64,000 nt of DNA, taken from NCBI RefSeq assembly GCF_036850765.1, contig NC_089490.1, positions 126,570,522 through 126,634,521 of the forward strand, read 5' to 3'. This document shows positions 12,896 through 23,513 of the stretch, piece after piece. The stretch's first letter is position 1. Each line of letters begins with the position of its first letter. The notes under the pieces were generated by a model. It was not told where the DNA came from, did no database searches, and worked only from the letters and a program-made list of their open reading frames with translations. This DNA is from Saccopteryx bilineata. Its lineage: Eukaryota; Chordata; Mammalia; Chiroptera; Emballonuridae. Position numbers and translations under genes: made by a program.

Positions 12896-14544
12896 TTAAA
12901 TTCTATTCAGGCAAAAATTTGCATTTGTAGCTCTTGCATTTGTGTACTTGTTGAGGACAATCTCGTTTGATGCTCCAGCAGTAGTCTGCTCATCACTAAC
13001 AGCTTCAAGATTTTCGGGAAACTTATCAAGGTGACGGTTCAGGATGTGAATTTTAATGCTCATGTTACATCCAATGTTGCAGAAAGCCAACTGCATCCTT
13101 TGAACTGGAAGTTCATAGTTTTCTGCTTTTTTGTTGCCAAGGAAGTTCTTTGTAACTGCCACAAAAGACTGCCATGCTGCTTTCTCCTCCTTATTCATCT
13201 TCCTTGCAAATTCTTCGTCACATATGAGGGTTCAAATTTGAGGTCCATCAAATACACCTGCTTTTATCTTCTCGAAAGACAAGGCAGGAAAAGCAGAAAT
13301 AATACGTTGAAAGCATTCAGTTTCTCTATTCAAAGCCTGAACAAACTGCTTCATTAAGCCAAGTTTGATGTGAAGTGGGGGAAAAATGATCCTGTCTTGA
13401 TTAACTACAGGTTCATTCACAATATTTTGCATCCCTACTTCCAGAGCTTCACGTTTCGGCCACTCCTTCTGTGTCCAGTGTTTCTTCTGAGCACGGCTGT
13501 CCCACAAACATAGAAAGCAAGGATACTTTGTGAAACCTCTCTGTTGTCCTAGCAGGAAATTTACCATTTTAAGATCCACACAAATGATCTAGTTATGCTC
13601 CTCATACTTCAGAAAGTCGATGACAATTTTTATGTCCTTATAATCTTCTCACAGATGAGTTGAATAACCATTTGGAACCGCTGCATAAATATTACCGTTG
13701 TATAGGAGAACACATTTCATATTCCATTTAGAGCTGTCAAGAAATAGCCACCATTCTGCTGGGCTGTAAGTGGTAACACCTAGCTGGCTGAGAAGACTAC
13801 TAATATCATGACAGTAAATAAAGTGTTTGTCTTCGGAAAAAAAGTCCACAAAAATTTGTTCACGCTTCCTGAAATGGGGTACTTTAGATGACCGGTGAAA
13901 TCCATTCTTTTCTTGAAGCCTGGAGGCTAATAACTCAGCTGCTCTCTTTGATAGGCCCAAATCTCTTACTAAGTCATTCAATTCGGGTTGGCTAAACTAC
14001 TGAGGGGTTAATGACTGCTTGGCATCAGAAGAAGACCCTTCAGATTCTACAACCATTTCCTCATGCATCTTATCAAAATACACTTGATCATCATGTTCAC
14101 TTTCTTCATCCTTAGAAGAAATAAAACCATTGAAAACTGGAACTGGGACTGTCTCAGAGTGTGGGATAGGTCATATTGCTGAAGGAATATTAGGATATGC
14201 GATCATATGCTGTTTCTTCTTGCGATGCCCTTTGTATGGATCAGTCAGAAGTAACAGTCACTGCTGTGATCCTTGGGTTCACGCCAAACCATGGGAATAC
14301 CAGAAGGCATTCCTTTGCATTTTCCTTTTGTCCAGTCACGAAGCATTTCCTCACAATTATGACACACAATATGAGGAGCCCAACTTTTGTCTTGATTGCC
14401 AAGGGGAACTTGAAAATAGGCAATATATGCACGTGTCATAAATGATGAAATACTGCACCTTTGACATTGAAGTGTGTAATAGTCACATATATAACAGAAA
14501 GTGTCAAGACTATTCTTACATTTATGCCTACTCAAAGAAGCCAT
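12896..14544 (-). pseudogene. Degenerate transposon-like gene of an uncharacterised mobile family
   Basis: Minus-strand remnant of a multi-domain protein. The N-terminal part (14544 down to 14245) has cysteine pairs suggesting zinc binding (CKNSLDTFCYIC, then APHIVCHNCEEML) and PMVWREPKDHSSDCYF. A serine/acid-rich linker follows (about 14230-14000). The middle part (13981-13649) carries NDLVRDLGLSKRAAELLASR and LFLDSSKWNMKCVLLYNGN. Next come DLKMVNFLLGQQRGFTKYPC and PPLHIKLGLMKQFVQALN (13579-13232), then FLGNKKAENYELPVQ and CNMSIKIHILNRHLDKFPEN with VSDEQ (13198-12896). I recognise this domain order from a repetitive gene family seen widely in invertebrate genomes, but cannot name the superfamily. 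Frame breaks near 14240, 13990, 13640 and 13230 and an abrupt C-terminal change after VSDEQ show that it is dead. The element may extend from about 12.55 to 15.1 kb; I found no convincing terminal repeats. Confidence 0.75.
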
Positions 14545-14647
14545 AATTCAATCTTAAAATAAAAGGGTTTTTTATCATATAAAAATTTTTTTACATTTAA
14601 AAACAACTACAATTATGTAAAAGTGATGTTTGTAAAACATCAATTGC

Positions 14648-14973
14648 GCCTGACTGGGTGGCTGTGCAGTGGATAGAGCATCAGACTGGGATGCAGAGGA
14701 CCCAAGTTTGAGACCCCGAGGTCGCCAGCTTGAGCGCGGGTTCATCTGGTTTGAGCAAAGCTCACCAGCTTGGACCCAAGGTCACTGGCTTGAGCAAGGG
14801 GTTACTCGGTCTGCTGAAGGCCCACGGTCAAGGCACATATGAGAAAGTAATCAATGAACAACTAAGGTGTTGCAACAAAGAACTGATGATTGATGCTTCT
14901 CATCTCTCTCTGTTCCTGTCTGTCTGTCCCTATCTATCCATCTCTCTGACACTCTTGTCACTGTAAAAAAATA
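14648..14973 (+). repeat. Rhin-type SINE inserted in the flank of the transposon-like gene
   Basis: The head is GCCTGACTGGGTGGCTGTGC, the body carries CTCACCAGCTTGGACCCAAGG and the tail is CTGTAAAAAA. The flanking duplication ATCAATTG lies at 14639-14646 and 14974-14981. It lies just upstream (on the minus strand) of the start of the degraded transposon-like gene, so it is younger than the DNA it interrupts. Confidence 0.85.
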
Positions 14974-15940
14974 ATCAATTGCCTTGTGATTATGTTCAAT
15001 CCAAGAGTCGTTGCCCTTTAACTCCAATTTAAAAACCAATGCGTGCCATTAACTGTAACAAAAAAAATTAAAATTGCATAAAAACTAGACCATGCACCAA
15101 GAAATGGATTTCAGATTTGGAATCAGCGATGCAGAAATATATTGAAACAGTTCTAAAACCTCATGCAACAGAAAATGGGGGGAAAATTTGTTCCCCAGTG
15201 TAATAAGCCCAAAAACCGTATCAGAAGAGAAGCCACTAAAAGACGTGAAGGAAATGCTAAGAAACATGAGAGAGGTCATACATATCTGAGAAGCAATTAT
15301 AGGAAAAGTACTGGCTGAGGATATAGTAGACTTCCTAGCTCTGATACTAGCTAGGTAAGTCACTCTTTGCTAGCAAATAATTCTCCAAAACTGAGGCAAA
15401 ATCTAAGGTCAATCCAAATGATCTTAAGTTCCTTTAAATAGTACAATTTCATCATTTCAAAGTCGATCACTAACTAGTGAGGAGAACATGTTGTTTATAG
15501 CAAACACCTATACTTTGTGGAACTGAATCATTTCAAGTTGCTGCATAAGGAAGAAATATGTAACAGTTTATCCTACATAAAAAAAAAAAAAAAACCCAGC
15601 TCCATGTTAGAGCTTTTAACAATTAAAAGTGTGCAATGAGGAAACCAGTTGTCTCAAAAATAATAGTGAGGTCACTGTTAATGGAAATACATAGGTATGT
15701 GCTAGAAACTAAATTATATGTGACTGCCAGTCTTTTCCTAAGAGCCTATGATTCTTTAGGTCCAATTTATCAAATACCTTTCTTTGAAATTACCTTACTA
15801 TTTCTCACTGATGTAAATCTGCTGCTGCAGGATGTCATACCTTTGTTGTAACATCTGAATTTAGTCCATCTCTATGTTAAGTCATTTTTGTGTTTGTCTA
15901 GCTTCATGGACATGGTTTCTGGCTATTGTCTATGTTGGAT

Positions 15941-16924
15941 TGAGGAGCCCGGAGGAGCCACTGCACCACCTCGCCCGCAGGTGTTGTAAAGTACCAAAAG
16001 CTACAGAATCAATATTAATATTTTAAGAGGCTTAAAGAACATTTTATTAATTTGGGTTAAGGTATGCAGAGAAATTTTGTACTGTGTGATTGACATAAAA
16101 CCAGGATGGCCCTTGGCATTGTATTGTAAATGCAAAGGGGAGGGAAACATGGATTCCCTGACATTCCACCACACCTGTGGGGAAAGGGGTGAATGGCTAG
16201 CCAGGTGCAGGAAGAGAAAAGCCAAAATAAACCTCTTCTTTTTTTTTAATTATTTTTATTTATTTATTCATTTTAGAAAAGAGAGACAGAGAGAAAGAGA
16301 GAGAGAGAGAAGGGGGAGGAGCAGGAAGCATCAACTCCCATATGTGCCTTGACCAGGCAAGCCCAGGGTTTTGAACCGGTGACCTCAGTGTTCCAGGTCA
16401 ACGCTTTATCCACTGCGCCACCACAGGTCAGGCCAAAATAAACCTTTTCTTATAGTAATGAGCCATTTGCGGGCATTTGTCCCCACGAAAACTACCTCTC
16501 CCATGTGAATGCATGAAGTTAATGTGTGTGACTCTGGACAAAGAGATGGCGGATAAACACTAGAAAATATAGGAATGCCTTTTAATATGTAAAGAGACAT
16601 CTTTCTATAATTATGTTGACTTATAAATTTTGTTTTCTCCAAAATGATGTATGGCTTACAAATTGAACATGGTCCTATCATGTTAAAGGGCATATGACTA
16701 TAACCAATAGTGGTAAATGACACCTAATTGCAATTTTTGCTTCTGTACTTCCCGCTTGCAAAACTATAAAAACTAGGTAGAACAAAGGGCCGGCGCGCTC
16801 TCCCTCAGATTTCTGTCGGAGTTTCCCCCGCTTGGCCAAGCTAGACTATAAAGCTTCAAGTGTGGAATCGACGGATTTTGTTCCTGTCTTCAATGTTTCG
16901 AGTCCCTCCGGATTAGGGTTAACA
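15941..16924 (+). mobile_element. Solo LTR of an endogenous retrovirus (copy 1), split by a SINE
   Basis: Begins TGAGGAGCCCGGAGGAGCC and ends GGATTAGGGTTAACA, flanked by a 4-bp duplication GGAT (15937-15940 and 16925-16928). A TATA-like ACTATAAAAACTAGG lies near 16761-16775. It aligns along its length with the LTR at 35384-36166. Excluding an inserted SINE (16239-16431) and one copy of its target duplication it is about 770 bp. No internal retroviral genes remain; a solo LTR arises by recombination between the two LTRs of a provirus. The 4-bp duplication fits a gammaretrovirus-like (class I) ERV. Its AATAAA signal seems mutated (CTATAAAGC at about 16846-16854). Confidence 0.88.
16239..16431 (-). 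repeat. Short tRNA-derived SINE (CCTGACCTGTGG head) inside the LTR
   Basis: Reverse-orientation SINE: T-rich start, GA-rich stretch, then CATATGTGCCTTGACCAGGC and CACTGCGCCACCACAGGTCA at the head end. The target duplication GCCAAAATAAACCTCTTC / GCCAAAATAAACCTTTTC lies at 16221-16238 and 16432-16449. It interrupts LTR copy 1 and is absent from LTR copy 2, so it is younger than the LTR. Confidence 0.87.
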
Positions 16925-17049
16925 GGATGGTCTCCTTTTTGGTTATCCACAACATTGCAATTTTGTATAGGTCTTGGGGAAGCTTTCTGAAATTGCTTTA
17001 AGAACTATTATAACCTTATAAAAATACCTGGGATGTTACCATGATATGG

Positions 17050-17303
17050 ATAAATGGATGTTACCAGCTCTCTTACCAAGTGCCAAGCAAGTGCTATGCA
17101 ATATCTCATTGAATCTTCTCAGTAACCCTATAAGAAATGTGTTACTATTGCAATCATTGTACAAATAAGGAAACTCAGACTTACAGAATTGTAAGTTCCT
17201 TGCCCAAGGTAATGGAGGTAGTAAGAAGCAGAAGGATTTGGACTTGGCCTCTGGGCTACCTAATGCCTCTAAAAAGCCTACTCTTAACTACCATGCTCTA
17301 CTG
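17050..17303 (+). repeat. MIR-like ancient SINE
   Basis: Contains the MIR core: AATCTTCTCAGTAACCCTAT, then ACAAATAAGGAAACTCAGAC and CCTTGCCCAAGGTAATGGAG. These match the classic pattern (fraction of Hartley-like repeats aside) of a 'gaggaaactgag ... cttgcccaaggtcac' core shared by mammalian MIRs. Strongly diverged. Confidence 0.75.
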
Positions 17304-17467
17304 CAGTGATTTGCAAAGTGCAGTCCCTAGACCTGTAGCTTCAGCATCACCAGGGAAACTGCTAAAAATGCCAAGTCGCACAACTACTGCATCAGAAACA
17401 CAGAGGGTGGGGCCCAGCAACCCTGTTTTAACAAACCCTCCTGATAATTCTGATGCTTGAGAACTAC
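17304..17467 (+). repeat. MER5-like hAT-Charlie fragment
   Basis: Starts CAGTGATTTGCAAAGTGCAG, contains GCTTCAGCATCACCAGGGAA and GGGTGGGGCCCAGCAACCCT, and ends CTGATGCTTGAGAACTACT. This is the recognisable MER5 layout of a non-autonomous hAT element common to placental mammals. Confidence 0.78.
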
Positions 17468-19054
17468 TTGACTTAGAACTATTGCTCTATTGAACTGAAA
17501 ACCTGCCAAAAGGCCAACTTCTACTTATTTAACCACATGTTTTATCTTGAAAGTTGAAAGTGTGTGGTAGCTTCTTAACCTTTCTTTAAAGGGAGAAAGA
17601 CAAGTTTTAGATATGGAAACATCAGGTAGGTGTCCTGTCCCTTCCCTGAAATAGGAGGGCTGATCCCTTGCCATTGTTGGCAAAGGGATAAAAAAAAAAG
17701 CTGCTGCTTTAAAATGTAAATAAGAGGACAACAAGAAGGAAAGGGAAGGAATGCTTTTTGCTAAGCTGTCCTGGGGAGATGTAATGAGTGAATATACTAA
17801 GTAGAGTCAGAAGTTACCCTGGAGTATTTTTACAATAAATAACATTGTCTACTTAACACAGTGAAAATGAAACTCCTTCCTACATGCATACCTTTTGTAG
17901 AAAACGAATATACACATTTTAGGCTTATGAACACAACAACTGAAAGGGTGTTTCAAAGGCAGCATAATCAGTGGCAACTATCATCAGCTTTCTTTGGTTT
18001 AAAAAATAAAAATCCTTTTAGCTTTTTAGCTCATGCTGCCTAGAATGTGACCTTGGTCTTTTTCAAGCTTATCTTTAGTCCATAGCACTGTGCAACTCTG
18101 CAAATCAATCTATAATCTCGGTACTATCTCCCTGCACATGCAATTTTAAAGCTCAGTCATTCAGTGTATGAACCATCCTTTACTTCAAGGTCTCTGGAGA
18201 TATTTGTGGCCCATCAGGTACAAGAACATTCATGAGGTCACGGTTGGGGCAGGAGTGAGGGCAGAGGGGGAGGTAATTATGAGTGGTACGTAAATCCCAT
18301 GTAGAACAGGAGGATGATTTCTCCACAGGTGCACGCTTACCAGAGAAAGGTTAATGAGTGCCTTTGAGTTCCACAGAAACATAGAGCAGGAACTGCCTTA
18401 CTCCACACATGCTTGAACACAGTGGCTCTCACTCATACTACACCGCACCAGAGGTAAAATAGCACATTTCACCTGCAAGCCTGGACAAAACAAAAGCGTT
18501 CCTGGACTGGAACAACACGTGATTTATTGTATTATCCAAGATTGCTCTTGGATGTCTGGAACTGAAATTGACGTTTTATCATATCCCCTTGGTCTTCCCT
18601 CTTTCCAGAAAGAATTATAGGGGAGCAGTGAAGTAATGGGTAACAGCATTCATTCTTCTAAGACAATGAAAATATGGACCTCACTAACCCAGCTCCTCCT
18701 AATATATCTGAGACCTATTTACATCTACCAGCACTCAGGAATGTAGGAAACCAGAGGCCTGGGACAGTCATCACAACAGGTCTGAAGAGCTATCTATGCA
18801 CTACCCTCTATTAGTGAAACTCTTATTTCAACATCACGTCACGTTCCTTAACTTTAAAAAGAAAGTCAGACGGGTTTTTTTTTAAACTTAAATAACATAC
18901 CCTGAACATAATGGTAATTCAGCATGCAAAAAAAAAAAAGAAAGAAAGAAAGAAAAGGGTGAGGGAAGCGATATATGAACTAAAATTAAGTGTAATCTAT
19001 CAAACAATTCCTTCTTTCAATTATTCATTTACTCAATATTAATGGCACAAAATA

Positions 19055-19659
19055 CAGTGTGTACGTAAAGTCATGGTGCACTTTTGACCAGTCACAGGAA
19101 AGCATCAAAAGACGATAGAAATGTGAAATCTGTACCAAATAAAAGGTAAACCCTCCCAGTTTCTGTAGGATGATGTGGCAGCATGTGCACATGTGCAGAT
19201 GATGACGATGATGACGTAACACCGTGTATACAGCGGAGCAGCCCACGGCCATGCCAGTCAAGATGTGGACGGTACAGAGGAAAGTTCAGTGTGTTCTGTG
19301 GCTCACTAAATTTGAATCCGTGACGAAAGTGCAACGTGAATATTGGCACGTTTATAATGAAGCACCACCACATAGGAATAACATTACTCGGTGGGATAAG
19401 CAGTTGAAGGAAACCGGCAGTTTGGTGGAGAAACCCCGTTCTGGTAGGCCATCAGTCAGTGACGAGTCTGTAGAGGCTATATGGAATAGCTACCTAAGGA
19501 GCCCTAAAAAAATCTGTGCATGAGCCCGCATCGAACTGCACTGAATAGGTAAGAAACTGGGAGAGTTTTCCTTTTACTTGGTGCGGATTTCACATTTCTA
19601 TCATCTTTTGTTGCTTTCCTCTGACCAGTCAAAAGTGCACTGACTTTACGGACACAGAT
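19055..19659 (+). mobile_element. Internally deleted Tc1/mariner-type element with long inverted repeats
   Basis: About 605 bp. The left inverted repeat (19055-19164) includes CGTAAAGTCATGGTGCACTT, GACCAGTCACAGGAAAGCA and CTCCCAGTTTCTG. The right end (19552-19659) is its reverse complement with modest divergence. A TA precedes the left end at 19053-19054; the right end is less clean. Between the repeats lies only an N-terminal transposase piece, so the rest of the gene has been deleted. It is a non-autonomous derivative in the DUF4817-containing part of the mariner-like group. Confidence 0.85.
19224..19548 (+). pseudogene. N-terminal transposase fragment with DUF4817-like HTH
   Basis: The likely family start is MPVKMWTVQRKVQCVLWLTK (19251); an upstream ATG at 19224 is in frame. 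The fragment carries the helix-turn-helix pattern of DUF4817 (VQREYWHVYNEAPPHRNNIT, then RWDKQLKETGSLVEKPRSGR and PSVSDESVEA). This domain is thought to bind the transposon ends. A run of seven A at 19506-19512 puts the frame into a stop at 19521-19523; in the neighbouring frame it would run on to a TAG at 19546-19548, directly before the right inverted repeat. No DDE catalytic domain follows, so it cannot transpose DNA by itself. Confidence 0.82.
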
Positions 19660-20287
19660 GGTGTCTAGGAAATGCCAAGCAGTTTCACCCCTCCAAATGT
19701 CAACCCCCCTCCAAAAAGGCAAACAAAACGAAATAGACTGAAAGTAAAAACCAAAATATACTTTGACTGACATGAGTAAAAACACTAGATGATTCAATAA
19801 TTAAAGAACACTTCCAAAAAAGACTCTCAATAAGCAACAATGAGCAACACTGAGTCCCGAGTTGTCTGCTCAAGTAGCTACCTGTCCAAAACCAGTAGTC
19901 AAGACCTCTTGGATCTTTTTCCATCGATGCTGTGTAACTACATTCATGATGAGAGGTTGACTACAAACTGACTTCTGCCAAGTGTCTTCTCTAACCAATG
20001 TAAAAAGTCCACTAAAATTCTGTATAATAACAGAGCAATAGAGTCAGTTGTAAAAGTATAAATGAACACTCTGTTGCTATGTACACTATAATGGGTATTT
20101 TGTATAAAAAAAAATTTACTAATAATTTGGTAAAAATTATTTGCCACTTCTTTAATATAACAGATTACATCCATAAGTAGTGGGTTTAATTCCAAGTTTT
20201 CACCCGGATACCTGATACTGTTTAGCCAAAATATATATCGAATTTACTGAATATAAAGTAGTATTTAATGATCAAAATGTAACTTAC

Positions 20288-20413
20288 CCTTGCCATATCC
20301 ACCAAGAAGTTCTCAAATAATTTCCAAATGTGGTTACTTGTGTAAATTTCTTTCATTTCCACTTCAGTATCAACATAACAATGGTTAACAAAATTCACAT
20401 AAGCAATTTTAAC
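20288..20413 (-). CDS. ITPR2: ITPR2 local exon 11 (126 bp)
   Basis: Encodes [20 protein letters not shown], then [20 protein letters not shown] and AR. The acceptor is aaacacacacag|G and the donor AAGG|gtaagt, a near-consensus site. Length is 42 codons, phase 0 to 0. This exon gives the clearest paralogue call. The next exon should begin with a cysteine- and threonine-rich stretch followed by DRKHAD; nothing like it is seen between here and position 1, so the following intron is at least 20.3 kb. Confidence 0.96.
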
Positions 20414-20638
20414 CTGTGTGTGTTTCAAAGAAAAAAGAAAGTGAGTTTTCTTCATTATTTTCAAATGTCAACTACGAAAAGTTAAATCAAATCTGTGCTA
20501 GTTCCTGTAGATTATAGCATGCTTTATGTCTATCCAGAAAGCATTCCCACCTCCCTCCTGTCACTAAGACACTCCATCCTTAACCCAAGGAAAACACATC
20601 ACCTAGTATTCCAGTCCCCTGGGCCAGAGGCTGGTGTT

Positions 20639-20716
20639 AGAATGTGCACTTCACCTGACCTGTGGTGGCACCGTGGGTAAAGCAATGACCTGGAATGCTG
20701 AGAATGTGCACTTCAC
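20639..20716 (+). repeat. 46-bp SINE 5' fragment between perfect 16-bp repeats
   Basis: The 5' head of the CCTGACCTGTGG-type SINE (20655-20700, CTGACCTGTGGTGGCACCGT onward) is flanked by identical copies of AGAATGTGCACTTCAC at 20639-20654 and 20701-20716. There is no A-tail and no SINE body. The perfect duplication makes a real insertion likely rather than a decayed old copy. Confidence 0.75.
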
Positions 20717-21340
20717 TTAAACCAAATCTATTTGAGACGCTAGGAGTCAAACTCTCTTTCCTTCTCCCCTTCCTCTCTTTCCTCTCCCTTCCCCTGCCTT
20801 GTTCTCTGTTTCTGTCATAATCTTTCTCTCCTTCTCTCTCCCTACACCCTCTACCTCATTGCTAAAGTGGGACCAGGTAAAACTGAACTCCAAGAAGCCA
20901 TCTTTTCCAGGTGTGTGGAGGAAAATTATGCTCAGGCGAAGAGAATAAGGCAAAAGCCACAAAGAAAAAAGAAACAAGAGATGGAAAAAATTCTGACATT
21001 GGTTGAACCTCTTGATCCATCTGAATAACTATTCTTCCAATTCCCAAATACAGGAGTTAGTAAAGTTTCTGAATTTTTAAAATTTAAACTAGTTTAAGTG
21101 GGGCTTTGTCACCTGCAACCAAGAGAGTTGTAATATAATACTTAAATGTGTGGACTAAATAATTCTTTATTGTCATTCCAAAATATTTAAATTACTATTT
21201 TTGAGAATAAACAGGTTCACAGTTTACAAAAAAGATTGCATTATTTTAAGATGTAACAAAATCCTTTCCAGATTTAGCAAAATTACTCATTATGGATTAG
21301 GATGAGTGAGTCTTACCCACATGTACCATTTAAAAAATGT

Positions 21341-21670
21341 GGCCCTGGCTAGTAGGCTCAGTGGTAGAGCATCAGCCCAGCATGTGGATGTCCCAGGTTT
21401 GATTTTTGGTCAGGGCACACAGGAGAAGCAACCATCTGCATCTTCACCTCTCACCATCACTCAACTGGAGCAAGCTGGCTCCTGGCACTGAGGATGGCTC
21501 CATGGCCTCCGTCTCAGGCACTAAAAAATGATTCCAGTTGCAACAGAGCAAGGGCCCCAGATGGGCCAAGCATCGCCCCCTAGTGGGCTTGCCAGTGGAT
21601 CCCAGTCGGGGCGCATGCAGGAGTGTGTGTCTGCCTCTCCTTCACTCACTAAATTAAAAAATAAATAAAT
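21341..21670 (+). repeat. Older bat SINE, GGCCCTGGC-head (VES-like)
   Basis: The head is GGCCCTGGCTAGTAGGCTCA and it contains AGCATCGCCCCCTAGTGGGC. The tail AAATTAAAAAATAAATAAAT ends the element. The short duplication AATGTG flanks it. Many substitutions relative to the fresher copies in this window indicate greater age. Confidence 0.8.
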
Positions 21671-21759
21671 AATGTGTACGGGAGAAGTTTTTTGTTTTCC
21701 ATTTTTCTTTTCTTTCTTTTTATTGAAAATATGATGGCTGTTATAAATCTCCCCAGAAT

Positions 21760-21788
21760 GTGTATGTGTGTGTGTGTGTGTATATATA
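21760..21788. repeat. (TG)n/(TA)n microsatellite
   Basis: Dinucleotide run TGTGTATGTGTGTGTGTGTG continuing into TATATATA. Confidence 0.95.
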
Positions 21789-23261
21789 AGCATGTAAACA
21801 ATCTCAGGGAATTCACAGCATCCAGTTAGAACCGTAAGTAATACAGAATCAGCATTCATATTCTCTACTTGACTGAGGTCTAAACAAACCTTCAATGATT
21901 TTTATCCTTCAACAATCTTATTAGGGCCAAACTATAATTATGTCACTTTAAAACTGTGGAAATTGTAGAAAGGTTAATAACTTGTTGAAGCCAGTCACAC
22001 TGCTAAAAAGAAATAGGTCCAGGATTCCAACTCATTCTTTAAATCATTTCTTCATTCAAAACCTATTTATTGAGTGTAGGCTCAGTCTCAAAAAATATAG
22101 TGGTGAACAAGAACAGACCTTGTTGTTTCCAGACCACAGTTGTTTCTGGACCTAGACCTCATCGAGCTTATAATCTTGGGATAGGATGTGAGGGCTACAA
22201 ATACTTATGGACTAATATAATTCAAATGTCAAATTTCAAAATATAGACTCTCCTACAGGAAGAGAGGGCAGCTTCCTTAAGAAGTAACGTGTGAATCAAG
22301 TCCTGAAGGATGCAGAGGAGTGAAGGAGCTGGACGTGGGAGGTCAGCGCGGCATTGTCAGAGAGAGCCGCATATGGGGTGAGGTGTGGACAAAATCAAGA
22401 GCTCAGATGAACATAGGCCCATGGACTTAATCCTTCCTTTTTTTGCCATCTCGTTTCAGGGCAATCAGGGCATGAAGTACCCCTGGTTTGAGCTGTTGAT
22501 AGTTCCACAAATACATACTTTCAAGTACATCACTACATAGGACCAATGGAAAGGAGGAAAGTTAACCTAACCTGATACCTTTGAAGTTACTGTGACTTAA
22601 ACTATTTGGATTTATAGCATATTCAGTGTATCATACACATTTATGAACTTTGTAACCATACACCACAACAGTAGAAAAGAAAGTGATTATTACAGTGTAC
22701 ATTCCTGGAAGCCTCATTTATCCTGTTGACAGACAATCAGTTTCTAATGACTGTTTTTCCCCATCATCAGAGCTGAACTAGGACAAAGGGTAAAAGATGA
22801 TGTGTGAAAAAAGCAAAATGCATGTCCATATTTCTGAGAATTCATCTATTCTATAAAACAAGGTAAATCTGAAGAGTCCAACAGATGATCCTATAGTACT
22901 ATGCTAGCCTCTCCTACCAATGACCAGGAGTTATTTATAAAGCAACTTTATCATTCTCAAGAATATTCTACAAGTTACATGTAGATTTTTCATTTTGTTC
23001 ACATGGCCATATTTATTGTAGAATTCAGAGACTCTTGTAGTAGTTTCCAAAGCTTAAAAAAGGTTTGTTGTGTATATACCTTTTTAATAGAACAAGTAAG
23101 CTTTTTAATGCTCTCTTAAATTTTCATAATTATATAACTAAGTACAATTTCTTGACTAAATATATTATCTCATTAGAAGTAGTAGTATGAAGACTTTCAG
23201 CACTAACTCACTTTATAAATTATTAACAATTCTACAGCTGCTCAGCTCCTGCAAGGCTTAC

Positions 23262-23513
23262 CTCAGGGATGCAGTCATCATGGGTCACCACCCTCACTAT
23301 GTCATCCAGGGGCAAAAGAGAATTGCACTTGATTTCAGTGTAGACATTTTTCCCCTCCGTACAAGCTGCCAGCAGCTCCACAAGGGTGATGTGGTAGGCT
23401 AAGGGGCCACATTCATCCCCTCGGTCTCTCTCTGAACACATCATATGGAGAAGGATGGGAAATGATGCTCTATCATTGTAAAATATCAGCACATCTTCAC
23501 CCCCATTAATCAA
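23262..23513 (-). CDS. ITPR2: ITPR2 local exon 10 (252 bp)
   Basis: Encodes [60 protein letters not shown], then [20 protein letters not shown] and CIPE. The acceptor is gtcatttcag|T and the donor TGAG|gtaagc. Length is 84 codons, phase 0 to 0; it is the largest exon here. One residue stands out: a cysteine codon (TGT, plus-strand 23409-23411) in GDECGPLAY, where I remember serine in the human protein. Otherwise the block is essentially unchanged. Confidence 0.96.

Larger units (their letters stand above)
1..20287 (-). other. ITPR2: ITPR2 intron (3' part, runs off the left edge)
   Basis: Intron following the exon at 20288-20413, with donor gtaagt on the minus strand. It has no further exon in the window. 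Bases 1-2004, 2332-3324, 10006-11633, 17468-19050 and 19663-20287 show AT-rich DNA without recognisable genes. Parts such as 10540-10860 look like a very old interspersed repeat of the L2 kind that I cannot classify firmly. The rest is occupied by the mobile elements listed separately. Confidence 0.8.

Noticed and set aside
12550..15100. Terminal inverted repeats for the transposon-like gene
   Set aside because: I compared the T-rich flanks on both sides and saw only weak poly-T-level similarity, so no ends are claimed.
15941..16924. Segmental duplication between 16 kb and 35 kb
   Set aside because: The similarity stops exactly at TG...CA ends with different 4-bp flanking duplications, which means two solo LTR insertions rather than a duplicated chromosomal block.
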